Below are positions 8,569 through 17,435 of a stretch of 64,000 nt of DNA, piece after piece. Numbering within the stretch: position 1 is the stretch's first letter; each line of letters starts with the position of its first letter. The translations under genes and the position numbers were made by a program. The notes under the pieces are model-generated. The model had not been told where the DNA came from. It searched no databases and saw nothing but the letters and a program-made list of their open reading frames with translations. The stretch is from Caballeronia insecticola (GTDB lineage Bacteria > Pseudomonadota > Gammaproteobacteria > Burkholderiales > Burkholderiaceae). The DNA is taken from assembly GCF_000402035.1 (NCBI RefSeq), contig NC_021294.1:1095816-1159815 (forward strand). The letters are read 5' to 3'.

Positions 8569-10038
8569 CTAACGCGCGATGCCGGCCGCGACACTCGGCG
8601 GAACGTACTTGAGCTTGGATATCTCGCACGCCTTCGCGCCATCGCCGATGACCTTGAACTGCTGGCCGCTCAGCAAGGTGTCGGCGTGATTGTAGTCGGC
8701 GAATCTAAACGGACTATCGATCAGCGTGCTTTGAAACTCCACCAGAAAGGGAATGTCGGCTTCGGGCCGAAGCGTTGATTCGGGCAGCATTGCGAGCACG
8801 CATACTTCCTTGTTGAAGGCTTCGACGGCCAATTGCTTAAGCCAGTCCGACCTGATCTCCTGGCCGCGCGCCTTGTACCAGAAAGTGATCTTCGCCCAGG
8901 CCCATGAAACGATGGCGTCATGAAGCGGACCGGGATAGCGTTTCGCAAGAGGCTCGATTGCCGTTACGTCGTTACTGTGGCTTTTCTTGTCGGGTTGCAA
9001 CGCGTCAGCGACTGCTTGCGTGTTGATCGACTCATGCCGCATGAAGCGATCGACGTTAGGCTTGGTTTCCGACGCAGCAGCCGGAACGTTCGCGCCGGAA
9101 GCCCTGGAAAGCGCATCCTTGTTGCATGCGCGCATATGCAGGGCGCATGTCGTCACATCGGTGAAACGCTGATTCGTCGGAAACTTCTTGTTCAGATAGA
9201 TCGTTTCGAAGCCGTGTCCGGCAATGGCTTCCAGAAGCGGCGTATCGCTCCATGCAAGCCCGAACGGAACGGTAATGTTGCCGCTCAAAGGCCGAGGAAT
9301 TGGCTCGCTTCGCACTTTATTCATCTTGCGAATCATCCAGTCGAGCCCGTCGATTACGCGGTCCTTCTTGTTCGTCACATAGCTCGTTTTGTCGGTCCCG
9401 CCCGTCTCTGTCGCGATCCAGCCCGCCGCAACGCCAAGTCCCACGACTGCGAGCCGGCCATCGAGGGAAATATGCTCGTCCCTCAAGGTTTTGACAGTGC
9501 GATCGACTGCCGTATTTGCGTAAAGCGTTCCCTGAGAGTGAGCTACGATCAGAACATCGTGACCATTGCGTAACGACCGGGTGAGATCGGTTTTGTCGGC
9601 GGCATTCTGCACGCCGATCGCTTCGCTAGTTGGCATATGGTCGAGGATCTCCTGAATCGGTCCCTGCGACCGATAAAGCATCTGCTCTTCGAGCAACTTC
9701 CTCTTCTCGTAGGCTCGGGCCAGATAAATCGAAAACAAGGCTTCGGCTTCGGGCTTGATGGTCGATTCCGTGCGGTCACGTTCTCGGGCCTTCTGAATGA
9801 ACACCTCTTCGAGATTGCTGTACTTGTCATGGTGATACAGCAGAATCATGTCAATCGACAATTCCGGAGCGCCCAACGTCACGAGCCGGTCCCGTGCCAG
9901 CTTCGCGTGAGCGACGGCTTCATCGGAACGTGTCAGCACGCCATTCGAAAACGCGAGGTCCAGCGGTCTTGCGTTTGCATCCAGCACGAGGAGAAGAACA
10001 ATGCACACGAACCATGACCCATGCCTGATTGTTCGCAT
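8569..10038 (-). CDS. exported alpha/beta-hydrolase-like protein, 489 aa
   Basis: The start at 10038 (MRTIRHGSWF) follows a GGGGGA run and opens a signal peptide ending near residue 23 (LLLVLDANA). A nucleophile elbow AHSQG at residues 166-170 follows a hydrophobic strand (DVLIVAHSQGTLYAN), as in lipases and other alpha/beta hydrolases. The candidate nucleophile is Ser168. The acid and His of the triad are not obvious; GHGF later in the protein might supply the His. The protein ends in a Cys-containing region with no domain I recognise. It is convergent with the efflux operon and divergent from the AraC gene. The substrate is unknown. Confidence 0.6.
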   Translation of the reverse strand: MRTIRHGSWFVCIVLLLVLDANARPLDLAFSNGVLTRSDEAVAHAKLARDRLVTLGAPELSIDMILLYHHDKYSNLEEVFIQKARERDRTESTIKPEAEALFSIYLARAYEKRKLLEEQMLYRSQGPIQEILDHMPTSEAIGVQNAADKTDLTRSLRNGHDVLIVAHSQGTLYANTAVDRTVKTLRDEHISLDGRLAVVGLGVAAGWIATETGGTDKTSYVTNKKDRVIDGLDWMIRKMNKVRSEPIPRPLSGNITVPFGLAWSDTPLLEAIAGHGFETIYLNKKFPTNQRFTDVTTCALHMRACNKDALSRASGANVPAAASETKPNVDRFMRHESINTQAVADALQPDKKSHSNDVTAIEPLAKRYPGPLHDAIVSWAWAKITFWYKARGQEIRSDWLKQLAVEAFNKEVCVLAMLPESTLRPEADIPFLVEFQSTLIDSPFRFADYNHADTLLSGQQFKVIGDGAKACEISKLKYVPPSVAAGIAR

Positions 10039-10260
10039 TGCGATGTCCCCCGGAATAGACAGCAAGAAGAAGAGAAATTCTTCCGACGAAATCTGGACCG
10101 ACGCGATTGAGAGTTCTTTATAGAAGCATCGTCGGGCCGGTACCCGAACCGGCTGCTCGATGAAAGCGCATTCTATTGAGTTATCGTTCGATTGACCATC
10201 CAATCCGCCGAACGTCTTTAGACACGCCTTTAACCGGCGCGCCGGATCTACACTAGGCGC

Positions 10261-10797
10261 ATGCCATTCGTCCACGACACCATGCTGCATCGCGAAGACG
10301 CGTCCCAAGCCCCGCAAGACCCCGCCCTTCTGCGCCGATTGTTGCGCGCCAAGGATCGCATGGATGCCGCGTCGCACGAAGCGTGGACGGTCAGCCGTCT
10401 CGCCAGCGTCAGCGGCGTCTCGGAAGCGCATTTCGCGCGCTCGTTCAAGCGCGCCTTCGGCATTCCGCCGCATCGCTATCTGCTGACGCGGCGCATCGAG
10501 CAGGCGACGACGCTCCTGCGCGACACCGATCTCAGCATCACCGACATCGCCTTCGCAACCGGCTGGGAAAGTCTCGGCACGTTCGGCCGCATCTTCCGCG
10601 ACATCACCGGCCGCAGCCCCGGCGAGATGCGCACCGAAGCACGTGCCGAGGCGCGCGCCGGCAACGCACAGCTTGATCGCGTGCCCGCGTGCGTGCTCAA
10701 GGCCGCGCAGCGCCCCGATCTGACGATCGCAGTTTTGGAGAAGCGGCGCCGCGTGAAGAAAGATAAAGTCCGCCCATCAACCAAGGAGGCGATATGA
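10261..10797 (+). CDS. AraC-family transcriptional regulator, short form, 178 aa
   Basis: The protein is almost only a DNA-binding domain. Two helix-turn-helix units span about residues 25-125: WTVSRLASVSGVSEAHFARS and then DLSITDIAFATGWESLGTFG, ending in the family signature FRDITGRSPGEMR. No sugar- or ligand-binding N-terminal domain is present. The 3' end overlaps the VOC-family gene by 4 bases, so the two are co-transcribed and probably work together. The start at 10261 has a poor ribosome-binding site; the ATG at 10282 is an alternative. Confidence 0.85.
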   Translation: MPFVHDTMLHREDASQAPQDPALLRRLLRAKDRMDAASHEAWTVSRLASVSGVSEAHFARSFKRAFGIPPHRYLLTRRIEQATTLLRDTDLSITDIAFATGWESLGTFGRIFRDITGRSPGEMRTEARAEARAGNAQLDRVPACVLKAAQRPDLTIAVLEKRRRVKKDKVRPSTKEAI

Positions 10798-11210
10798 ACG
10801 ACGGTATCAGCGTAGTGGGCTTGTATGTCGACGATCAGGACGCGGCGCTCGCGTTCTACGTCGATAAACTCGGGTTCCGCGTCCACACGGACGTGCGTAA
10901 CGGTACATATCGATGGCTCACGGTCCAGCATCCGGACCAGCCATCGTTCCAGCTCGGCTTGTTCGCGCCGGGTGCGCCCATCCATGACGACGCCACCGCG
11001 CAAACCCTGCGCGCGATGGTCGCCAAAGGCGCGATGCCGCCGCTCGTGCTCGCGGTAAGCGATTGCCGCGCGGCCTACGAACGGCTCGCGGCGAAGGGCG
11101 TTGAGTTCACGCAGGAGCCGGTCGAGCGCTTCGGCAGCGTCGATGCCGGCTTCCGCGATCCCGCGGGCAACGGCTGGAAGATGATCCAGGCGCCGCGCCG
11201 CGAAAAATAG
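10794..11210 (+). CDS. VOC-superfamily (glyoxalase/bleomycin-resistance-like) protein, 138 aa
   Basis: Small single-domain protein with paired beta-alpha-beta-beta-beta modules. It opens ISVVGLYVDDQDAALAFYVD and ends GSVDAGFRDPAGNGWKMIQ, the last strand typical of VOC proteins. Members bind metal and act as lyases, dioxygenases or drug-binding resistance proteins; none of these can be chosen here. An AGGAG site precedes the ATG inside the end of the AraC gene, and the coding regions overlap by ATGA. Confidence 0.85.
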   Translation: MNDGISVVGLYVDDQDAALAFYVDKLGFRVHTDVRNGTYRWLTVQHPDQPSFQLGLFAPGAPIHDDATAQTLRAMVAKGAMPPLVLAVSDCRAAYERLAAKGVEFTQEPVERFGSVDAGFRDPAGNGWKMIQAPRREK

Positions 11211-11216
11211 ACGCGC

Positions 11217-12224
11217 TCAGTTCTTGTCCGCGACGACCTGATCGAACGTGCCGCCATCGGCGAAATGCGTCTGTTGCGCCTTTTGGAAGTTGCCGAACAT
11301 CTGTTCGACCGTGAACGTCTTGAGCGGCCTGAACTCGTTCGCATGTTTCGCGAGCACGGCGGCATTACGCGGACGCAAATGATGTTGCGCGATGATCTCC
11401 TGCGCGGCGGGCGTGTACAGGAAGTCGAGATAAGCCTGCGCCTGCTTGCGCGTGCCGCGCTTGTCCACCACCTTGTCGACGATCGACACCGGCGGCTCCG
11501 CAAGCAGACTCACCGACGGATACACCGCCTCGAAATCCTTCGCGCCGGGTCCCGCGCTCATCAGCCCGACTTCGTTTTCGAACGTAACGAGCACGTCGCC
11601 GATGCCGCGCTGCGTGAAGGTCGTCGTCGCGCCGCGTCCGCCCGTGTCGAGCACCGGCACGTTCTTGAAGATGGCTTTCTCGAAGTCCTGCACCTGCGCA
11701 TCGCTTGCGCCCTGCTGCTTCTTGTAACCCCACGCGGCGAGATACGCATAGCGGCCGTTGCCCGAGGTCTTCGGATTGGCGATCACCACTTGCACGCCCG
11801 GCCGCGCGAGATCGCTCCAGTCCTTGATGTTCTTGGGATTGCCCTTGTGGACGAGGAACACCATCGTCGTGGTGTAGGGCGCGCTCGAATCGGGCAGGCG
11901 CGTGCGCCAGTTCGCGGGCACGAGCTGGCCGCGTTCGGCAAGCAGGTCGATGTCGTTGGGCTGGTTCATCGTCACGACGTCGGCTTGCAGGCCTTGCGTC
12001 ACCGAAAGCGCCTGCGCGCTCGATGCACCATGCGACTGCCGCACCGAAACCGTCTCGCCCGTTTTCTTCGCGTAGTCCGCGACGAATGCGGAGTCGATGT
12101 CCTTGTAGAGTTCGCGCGTCACGTCGTACGACACGTTGAGCAGCGTGGTCTCCGCATGCGCGATGCCCGCCATGCTCGTGATTGCGAACGCGACTCCGAC
12201 CAGAAGCTTTTTATATACCGCCAT
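11217..12224 (-). CDS. sbp: sulfate/thiosulfate ABC transporter substrate-binding protein, 335 aa
   Basis: A signal peptide MAVYKKLLVGVAFAITSMAG, cleaved after AHA near residue 23, precedes a typical sulfate-binding fold: LLNVSYDVTRELYKDIDSAF, the anion-binding VRQSHGASSAQA, VVTMNQPNDID and NPKTSGNGRYAYLAAWG. The length fits Sbp (about 330). It would capture sulfate in the periplasm for a CysTWA importer, but no importer genes adjoin it here. A GGAGAAA site precedes the ATG. It lies downstream of, and in the same direction as, the RBBP9-like hydrolase, with a hairpin between them. Confidence 0.92.
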   Translation of the reverse strand: MAVYKKLLVGVAFAITSMAGIAHAETTLLNVSYDVTRELYKDIDSAFVADYAKKTGETVSVRQSHGASSAQALSVTQGLQADVVTMNQPNDIDLLAERGQLVPANWRTRLPDSSAPYTTTMVFLVHKGNPKNIKDWSDLARPGVQVVIANPKTSGNGRYAYLAAWGYKKQQGASDAQVQDFEKAIFKNVPVLDTGGRGATTTFTQRGIGDVLVTFENEVGLMSAGPGAKDFEAVYPSVSLLAEPPVSIVDKVVDKRGTRKQAQAYLDFLYTPAAQEIIAQHHLRPRNAAVLAKHANEFRPLKTFTVEQMFGNFQKAQQTHFADGGTFDQVVADKN

Positions 12225-12258
12225 TTTTTCTCCAGTGACAGGGAAAACATTACACAAC

Positions 12259-12283
12259 GAACAAAGGCCGCGCGAAGGCGGCC
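12259..12283 (-). terminator. candidate Rho-independent terminator after the RBBP9-like gene
   Basis: On the complement, GGCCGC-CTTCGC-GCGGCC forms a 6-bp GC stem followed by TTTGTT. It sits 33 bases past the hydrolase stop and before the sbp start, so it separates the two transcripts. Confidence 0.5.
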
Positions 12284-12315
12284 ATTCATGCTTTAGATCC
12301 TTCGCGAAGAAGGCG

Positions 12316-12936
12316 TCAACCGTAGGCGCGATTCTCCTCTTCTTCATATTCCGGCGATACCCGCCGCGCCAGCGTCTCGACGAAGTGCCGCGCAAGCGGC
12401 CACGGACCGAAGCCCGCCGCCGTGTTGATATGCCCCGCGTCGCCAAGATTCACGAACGCGCTGTTCCAACGCTGCGCGAGCGTGCGCGCTTCGTCGAGCG
12501 GCATCCACGGATCGGTCTCGCTGCCGACGACAAGCGACAGCGTATCGAGCCGCCGCGCACTGAACCCGCCCGCGAAACGGAACTTCGCGGGACTCGCCGG
12601 TGCGACGAACAACACGCCCTTCACGCGCGACATCAACGAAACCCTTTTCGCGTGCGTGAGCGCATGCGCCGTCGCGAGGCATCCGAAGCTGTGCGCGGCC
12701 AGCACGACAGGACCGTCGATGCGCGCGAGCGTATCGTGTACGGCATCGCTCCATGTGTCGAGATGCGGCACGTCCCAGGCGCGCTGCTCCACGCGCTGCG
12801 CAGCCGGCATCTCGCCTTCGAGCCAGCTCTGCCAGTGCGCATCCTCGCTACCGTAAAGACCGGGCACGGTCACGAGCGTGACGGACGACAACGATGACAC
12901 TCCTTCTCGTGCATGCTCCGCGTTGCGCTCGCTCAT
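12316..12936 (-). CDS. RBBP9/YdeN-family serine hydrolase, 206 aa
   Basis: Small alpha/beta hydrolase. It begins a strand TLVTVPGLYGSEDAHWQSWL, has the nucleophile elbow AAHSFGCLATAH, an acid in SETDPWMP and a His in GDAGHINTAAGFGPWP. This order and the GHIN motif are typical of the RBBP9/YdeN family. I prefer the ATG at 12936 (MSERNAEHA) over an upstream one at 12969. The gene is divergent from the GntR regulator. The physiological substrate is not known for most of the family. Confidence 0.85.
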   Translation of the reverse strand: MSERNAEHAREGVSSLSSVTLVTVPGLYGSEDAHWQSWLEGEMPAAQRVEQRAWDVPHLDTWSDAVHDTLARIDGPVVLAAHSFGCLATAHALTHAKRVSLMSRVKGVLFVAPASPAKFRFAGGFSARRLDTLSLVVGSETDPWMPLDEARTLAQRWNSAFVNLGDAGHINTAAGFGPWPLARHFVETLARRVSPEYEEEENRAYG

Positions 12937-13101
12937 GATGGTTTCTCGCCGCGACGTGAATCGACGCAAATTGATCAGCCTTCATTCTCGGCGAGCGCAG
13001 GAGCGTGGCTAACCAATATTTCGTCATTTGTTTATGGGAATCGCGCCGCCGCGCGCCGCTATAATCGCTGCACGCCGTAACCGGACGTCCATTCTTCCTC
13101 C

Positions 13102-13929
13102 ATGCCTACCCGCCGCCCCGCCCGCCCGGCTGTCTCGCCCGATTCGCCCATTCCGCTCTACGCGCAGATCAAGGACACCTTGCGCGCGGACATTCTCGAT
13201 GGCCGTTACGCGCCGCACAGCCGCATGCCATCGGAAAGCGAATTGCAGACGATGTTCGATGTCAGCCGCATCACCATTCGTCAGGCGCTCGGCGATCTGC
13301 AAAAGGAAGGGCTCATTTTCAAGGTGCACGGCAAGGGCTCGTTCGTCTCGCAACCGAAGGCGTTTCAGAACGTGACGTCGCTGCAAGGCTTTGCCGAAGC
13401 GATGTCGGAAGCCGGTCACGAGATCGTGAACCGCGTCGCGCATTTCCGCTTTGCACCCGCATCCGCCGATGTCGCCGCACGGCTCGACGTCGCCGAAGGA
13501 AGTCTTGTCGCCGAGATTCATCGCGTGCGGCTGCTCAATCGGTCGCCCGTTTCATACGAAGTCACCTTTCTTCCCGAAGCGCTCGGACGGCAACTGAAAC
13601 GCGCCGATCTGGCGACGCGCGACATCTTCCTGATCCTCGAGAACGATTGCGCCGTGCCGCTCGGCCACGCGGATCTCGCCATCGACGCGATCGCGGCCGC
13701 GCCCGCCATCGCGGATGCGCTCGAGCTGAAAAAAGGCGCGCCGCTGTTGCGCATCGAACGCCTTACGCACGATGCGCAGGGCCGTCCCGTCGATTTCGAA
13801 TATCTCTATTTCCGCGGCGATACGTTTCAGTATCGCTTGCGCATCGATCGCGAACGGTTGTCCACGAACGGCGCGCGCGAGTCCACACGCGTTATTCGAA
13901 ACGCGCACAAGCAAAGCAAAAACAATTGA
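13102..13929 (+). CDS. GntR-family regulator with UTRA domain, 275 aa
   Basis: A winged helix-turn-helix at about residues 15-80 (PLYAQIKDTLRADILDGRYA, then SRMPSESELQTMFDVSRITI) is followed by a UTRA effector domain (for example SPVSYEVTFLPEALG and GRPVDFEYLYFRGDTFQYRL). HutC/NagR-type regulators with this layout bind small metabolites. The gene sits 71 bases upstream of the AprA-like operon in the same direction. An inverted repeat, ACTTGT-N4-ACAAGT, lies in that gap and fits the HutC-like operator pattern, so it probably controls the operon. The inducer should be the imported substrate or a product. Confidence 0.92.
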   Translation: MPTRRPARPAVSPDSPIPLYAQIKDTLRADILDGRYAPHSRMPSESELQTMFDVSRITIRQALGDLQKEGLIFKVHGKGSFVSQPKAFQNVTSLQGFAEAMSEAGHEIVNRVAHFRFAPASADVAARLDVAEGSLVAEIHRVRLLNRSPVSYEVTFLPEALGRQLKRADLATRDIFLILENDCAVPLGHADLAIDAIAAAPAIADALELKKGAPLLRIERLTHDAQGRPVDFEYLYFRGDTFQYRLRIDRERLSTNGARESTRVIRNAHKQSKNN

Positions 13930-13967
13930 TTCCCCTGGGTTTCGTGCGTCTTTAGAATCTGGTTCTG

Positions 13968-13983
13968 ACTTGTCATAACAAGT
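13968..13983 (+). promoter_or_regulatory. palindromic operator upstream of the flavoprotein/ABC operon
   Basis: Perfect inverted repeat ACTTGT-CATA-ACAAGT, 18 bases before the flavoprotein ATG. A TAGAAT at 13953-13958 could be the -10, so the repeat would cover the transcription start. The CTTGT-N-ACAAG shape is that of HutC-type GntR operators, and the regulator gene is directly upstream. Confidence 0.6.
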
Positions 13984-14000
13984 GACGTCTCCACCAGATC

Positions 14001-15737
14001 ATGCAAACCCACGAACTCGAATACGACATCGTCGTCGTTGGCGGCGGCACGGCCGGTCCGATGGCCGCCATCAAGGCGAAGCAGCGCGACCCGAGCCTGC
14101 GCGTACTGCTTATCGACAAGGCGCACGTGAAGCGCAGCGGCGCCATTTCGATGGGCATGGACGGCCTGAACAACGCCATCATTCCCGGACACGCGACGCC
14201 CGAGCAATACACGAAGGAAATCACCGTCGCTAACGACGGCATCGTTAATCAGGCCACGATCTACGCGTATGCGCGGCACAGCTTCAAGACGATCGAAGAG
14301 CTTGATCGCTGGGGCGTGAAGTTCGAGAAGGATCACACGGGCGACTACGCGGTGCGCAAGGTGCATCACATGGGCGCGTATGTGTTGCCGATGCCCGAAG
14401 GCCACGACGTCAAGAAGGTGCTCTATCGTCAGTTGAAACGAGCGCGCGTCGAGATCACGAATCGCGTCGTCGCGACCAGACTGCTGACCGGCGCGCATGG
14501 CGAGATCGCGGGCGTCATGGGCTTCGACTGCCGCACTGCCGACTTCTACGTGATCCGCGCAAAAGCCGTGATTCTCTGCTGCGGCGCGGCCGGGCGGCTC
14601 GGCTTACCGGCCTCGGGCTATCTGATGGGCACTTACGAGAATCCGACCAATGCCGGCGATGGTTACGCCATGGCGTATCACGCAGGCGCGGAGCTGGCTA
14701 ATCTCGAATGCTTCCAGATCAATCCGCTCATCAAGGACTACAACGGTCCGGCGTGTGCGTATGTGACGGGACCGCTCGGCGGCTATACGGCGAACGGCCG
14801 TGGTGAACGCTTCATCGAATGCGATTACTGGAGCGGGCAGATGATGTGGGAGTTCTATCAGGAACTTCAGAGCGGCAACGGGCCGGTCTTCCTCAAGCTC
14901 GATCATCTCGCCGAAGAAACGATTCAGACGATCGAAACGATCCTGCATACCAACGAGCGACCTAGCCGAGGCCGCTTTCATGCGCGACGCGGCAACGACT
15001 ATCGCACGCGCATGATCGAGATGCATATCTCGGAGATCGGCCTGTGCAGCGGTCACAGCGCGTCCGGTGTATGGGTGGACGAGCACGCGCGCACCTCCGT
15101 GCAGGGGCTCTATGCCGCCGGCGACATGGCCGCCGTGCCGCACAACTACATGCTGGGCGCGTTCACGTACGGATGGTTCGCCGGTGAACACGCGGCCGCG
15201 CACGTTGCGGGGCGCGCATTGCCCGCGCTCGATGCATCGCAAGTCGAGCAGGAACGCGAACGCGTGCTCGCACCGCTTGCGCGTGAACACGGCCTGCCGC
15301 CCGCACAGGTGGAGTACAAGCTGCGCCGCTTCGTGAATGACTATCTCCAGCCGCCGAAGGTCACGCGGCGCATGGAGATCGGCCTGCAACGCTTCGCTGA
15401 AATTCGCGAGGACATCGCACATCTTGCCGCCGCCGATCCGCACGAACTGATGCGCGCCGCCGAAGTCTCCGCGATTCTCGATTGCGCCGAGATGGCCGCG
15501 CGCGCGTCGCTGTATCGCACGGAGAGCCGTTGGGGTCTTTATCACCATCGCGTCGATTATCCCGAGCGCAACGACGCCGAATGGTTCTGTCATGCGCATC
15601 TGAAGAAGGATGCATCGGGGCGCATGACCTCGTTCAAGAAGTCCGTGGAGCCGTATGTGGTTCCCGTCGACGAGTCCGAGCGCGGCGCCTATTCGCGCCT
15701 GCGTGTGGCTCGCACAGCGCAGCCGGTTGCTGCATAG
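14001..15737 (+). CDS. AprA-like fumarate reductase/succinate dehydrogenase-type flavoprotein subunit, 578 aa
   Basis: An FAD-binding Rossmann motif lies at the N-terminus (DIVVVGGGTAGPMAA, residues 9-23). The second FAD region is SVQGLYAAGDMAAVPHNY. Where succinate dehydrogenase has the His that covalently holds FAD, this protein has SGAISMGMDGLNN (46-58), as in adenylylsulfate reductase AprA, so FAD is probably non-covalent. The C-terminal helical domain ends AEWFCHAHLKK. The next gene encodes a ferredoxin, matching the AprA-AprB pairing. I infer a cytoplasmic two-subunit oxidoreductase acting on the compound brought in by the ABC importer of the same operon. True APS reductase activity is uncertain, and no sulfite or sulfur genes adjoin. 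Confidence 0.82.
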   Translation: MQTHELEYDIVVVGGGTAGPMAAIKAKQRDPSLRVLLIDKAHVKRSGAISMGMDGLNNAIIPGHATPEQYTKEITVANDGIVNQATIYAYARHSFKTIEELDRWGVKFEKDHTGDYAVRKVHHMGAYVLPMPEGHDVKKVLYRQLKRARVEITNRVVATRLLTGAHGEIAGVMGFDCRTADFYVIRAKAVILCCGAAGRLGLPASGYLMGTYENPTNAGDGYAMAYHAGAELANLECFQINPLIKDYNGPACAYVTGPLGGYTANGRGERFIECDYWSGQMMWEFYQELQSGNGPVFLKLDHLAEETIQTIETILHTNERPSRGRFHARRGNDYRTRMIEMHISEIGLCSGHSASGVWVDEHARTSVQGLYAAGDMAAVPHNYMLGAFTYGWFAGEHAAAHVAGRALPALDASQVEQERERVLAPLAREHGLPPAQVEYKLRRFVNDYLQPPKVTRRMEIGLQRFAEIREDIAHLAAADPHELMRAAEVSAILDCAEMAARASLYRTESRWGLYHHRVDYPERNDAEWFCHAHLKKDASGRMTSFKKSVEPYVVPVDESERGAYSRLRVARTAQPVAA

Positions 15738-15747
15738 GAGAGAGACC

Positions 15748-15993
15748 ATGGCCCTCGTGCCCCGCGAAGCGCGTCAGCGCTCGAGCCTTCCCGTCATGAT
15801 CGACGAAGACAAGTGCATCGCCGACAAGGGCTGCACCGTATGCATCGACGTATGTCCGATGGACCTGCTCGCCATCGATCCCGACACCGGCAAGGCCTTC
15901 ATGAAGTTCGACGAATGCTGGTACTGCATGCCCTGCGAGCGCGACTGTCCGACCAATGCCGTGCACGTCGATATTCCTTATCTTCTTCGCTGA
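15748..15993 (+). CDS. 2x[4Fe-4S] ferredoxin, AprB-like, 81 aa
   Basis: Two cysteine quartets are clear: CIADKGCTVCIDVCP and CWYCMPCERDCP, each fit to hold a [4Fe-4S] cluster. The ATG at 15748 follows AGGAGAGAG. It lies 10 bases after the flavoprotein and 16 before the binding-protein gene, so it is within the operon. It is much shorter than a classical AprB and lacks its C-terminal tail. It is the likely electron partner of the flavoprotein. Confidence 0.88.
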   Translation: MALVPREARQRSSLPVMIDEDKCIADKGCTVCIDVCPMDLLAIDPDTGKAFMKFDECWYCMPCERDCPTNAVHVDIPYLLR

Positions 15994-16009
15994 CGAGGAC
16001 ACACGCATC

Positions 16010-17428
16010 ATGAAACGGACGCTATTGTTGGCCCAATCGCTGGCCTTGACGGCCGCGCTCTTCGCAAGCGCCGCGCATGCAGAAACAATCCGCGTGGCCA
16101 TCGGCACGCAGGATACAACCATCAACACCGCTGCGGGCGGCGCGTTGATCCGCGAACTGCATCTGCTCGACAAGTATCTTCCGCACGACGGCAAGTACAA
16201 GGACGCGCAATACGATATCGAATGGAAGAACTTCACGAGCGGCGCGCCGATCACGAACGAGATGGTCGCGGGCAAGCTCGACTTCGGCTCGATGGCGGAT
16301 TTTCCCGGCGTGCTCAACGGCGTCGCGAATCAGAAGGCGGGCAAGGGCAGCATCTTTATCAGCGTGCTCTCGGGCAGCGTGCGGGGCAGCGGCAACGGCA
16401 TCGTCGTGCCGACGGATTCGCCCGCGCAATCCATCGCCGATCTCAAGGGCAAGACGATCTCGGTGCCGTTTGCTTCGACCGCGCACGGTATGCTGTTGCG
16501 CGCCGTCGCCGCACAGGGATGGGACCCGGAGCGCGACGTGAACATCGTCACGCAAGCGCCCGAAGTGGCCGGCCCCGCATTGCAGACGCACAAGATCGAC
16601 GCACACGCCGATTTCGTGCCCTTTGCCGAGCTGTTTCCGTATCGCGGCTTCGCGCGCAAGATTTACGATGGCTCGCAGGCCGGTGCCGCGACGCTGCACG
16701 GCACGCTCGTCGAGAAAGAGTATGCGCAGAAGTATCCGGAGGTCGTCGTTGCGTATCTGCGTGCGGTGATCGAAGCGAATCGGCTGCTCGCGGCCGAGCC
16801 GGAAAAATACAGCGAGCTGATCGCGAAGGTCACGGGCATCGAACCGGAAGTGGACTATCTGTTTCATGGCCCGCTCGGCTTGCAGACGCGCGATCTCACG
16901 TGGAAGCCCGAGTATCGCCAAGCCGTGCAGACCTCGTTCGATACGCTCAAGCTGCTCAAGCGCGCGGACGGCGATCTGAACGCGAACGCATTCATCGACG
17001 ATAGTTATCTGCGCGCCGCCTTCAAGGCCGAGCATCTCGACTACGAGGCCGCGCTCAGGAACTATGCGCAGACGCCGCTCGTCGCGAACGATGCGCTGAC
17101 CGGCAAGCCCATCGCGAAGACGGATCGCGTCGCGCAAATCTGGGTGCGCGGCGAGGCGAAGGTGCGCAGCTATGCATCGCCGGACGAAGCGGTGCGGGAA
17201 CTCGGCACGCTCGAACGCGATGGCAAGCAAGTGCGCGCGTTCTATGCGCAGGATCGCGAGAGCGGCATCAAACTGCTTGCCAGTCAGGCCTGGTTCGCGA
17301 AAAGCGCCGACGGCCAGTTGAACGCCTTCCTGCTGAAGGACCGCGCGCAAGCCTGGGCGAGCGCACATGGCGGACAGGTAATCGATTTCGCCGCCGCGCG
17401 CCAGCCGACCGCGCTTGCCACTCGCTGA
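16010..17428 (+). CDS. ABC transporter substrate-binding protein, sulfonate/nitrate/taurine type, 472 aa
   Basis: A signal peptide MKRTLLLAQSLALTAALFAS, cleaved after AHA (near residue 24), precedes an SsuA/NrtA-like domain: ETIRVAIGTQDTTINTAAGG, TNEMVAGKLDFGSMADFPGV and GKTISVPFASTAHGMLLRAV. At 472 residues it is about 130 longer than typical SsuA or TauA, because of a C-terminal extension from about residue 340 (RSYASPDEAVRELGTLERDG and onward). The extension may fine-tune binding or dock a partner. The ligand is unknown; an organosulfonate or similar oxyanion is an inference from the family. Confidence 0.88.
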   Translation: MKRTLLLAQSLALTAALFASAAHAETIRVAIGTQDTTINTAAGGALIRELHLLDKYLPHDGKYKDAQYDIEWKNFTSGAPITNEMVAGKLDFGSMADFPGVLNGVANQKAGKGSIFISVLSGSVRGSGNGIVVPTDSPAQSIADLKGKTISVPFASTAHGMLLRAVAAQGWDPERDVNIVTQAPEVAGPALQTHKIDAHADFVPFAELFPYRGFARKIYDGSQAGAATLHGTLVEKEYAQKYPEVVVAYLRAVIEANRLLAAEPEKYSELIAKVTGIEPEVDYLFHGPLGLQTRDLTWKPEYRQAVQTSFDTLKLLKRADGDLNANAFIDDSYLRAAFKAEHLDYEAALRNYAQTPLVANDALTGKPIAKTDRVAQIWVRGEAKVRSYASPDEAVRELGTLERDGKQVRAFYAQDRESGIKLLASQAWFAKSADGQLNAFLLKDRAQAWASAHGGQVIDFAAARQPTALATR

Positions 17429-17435
17429 GGCAGAC

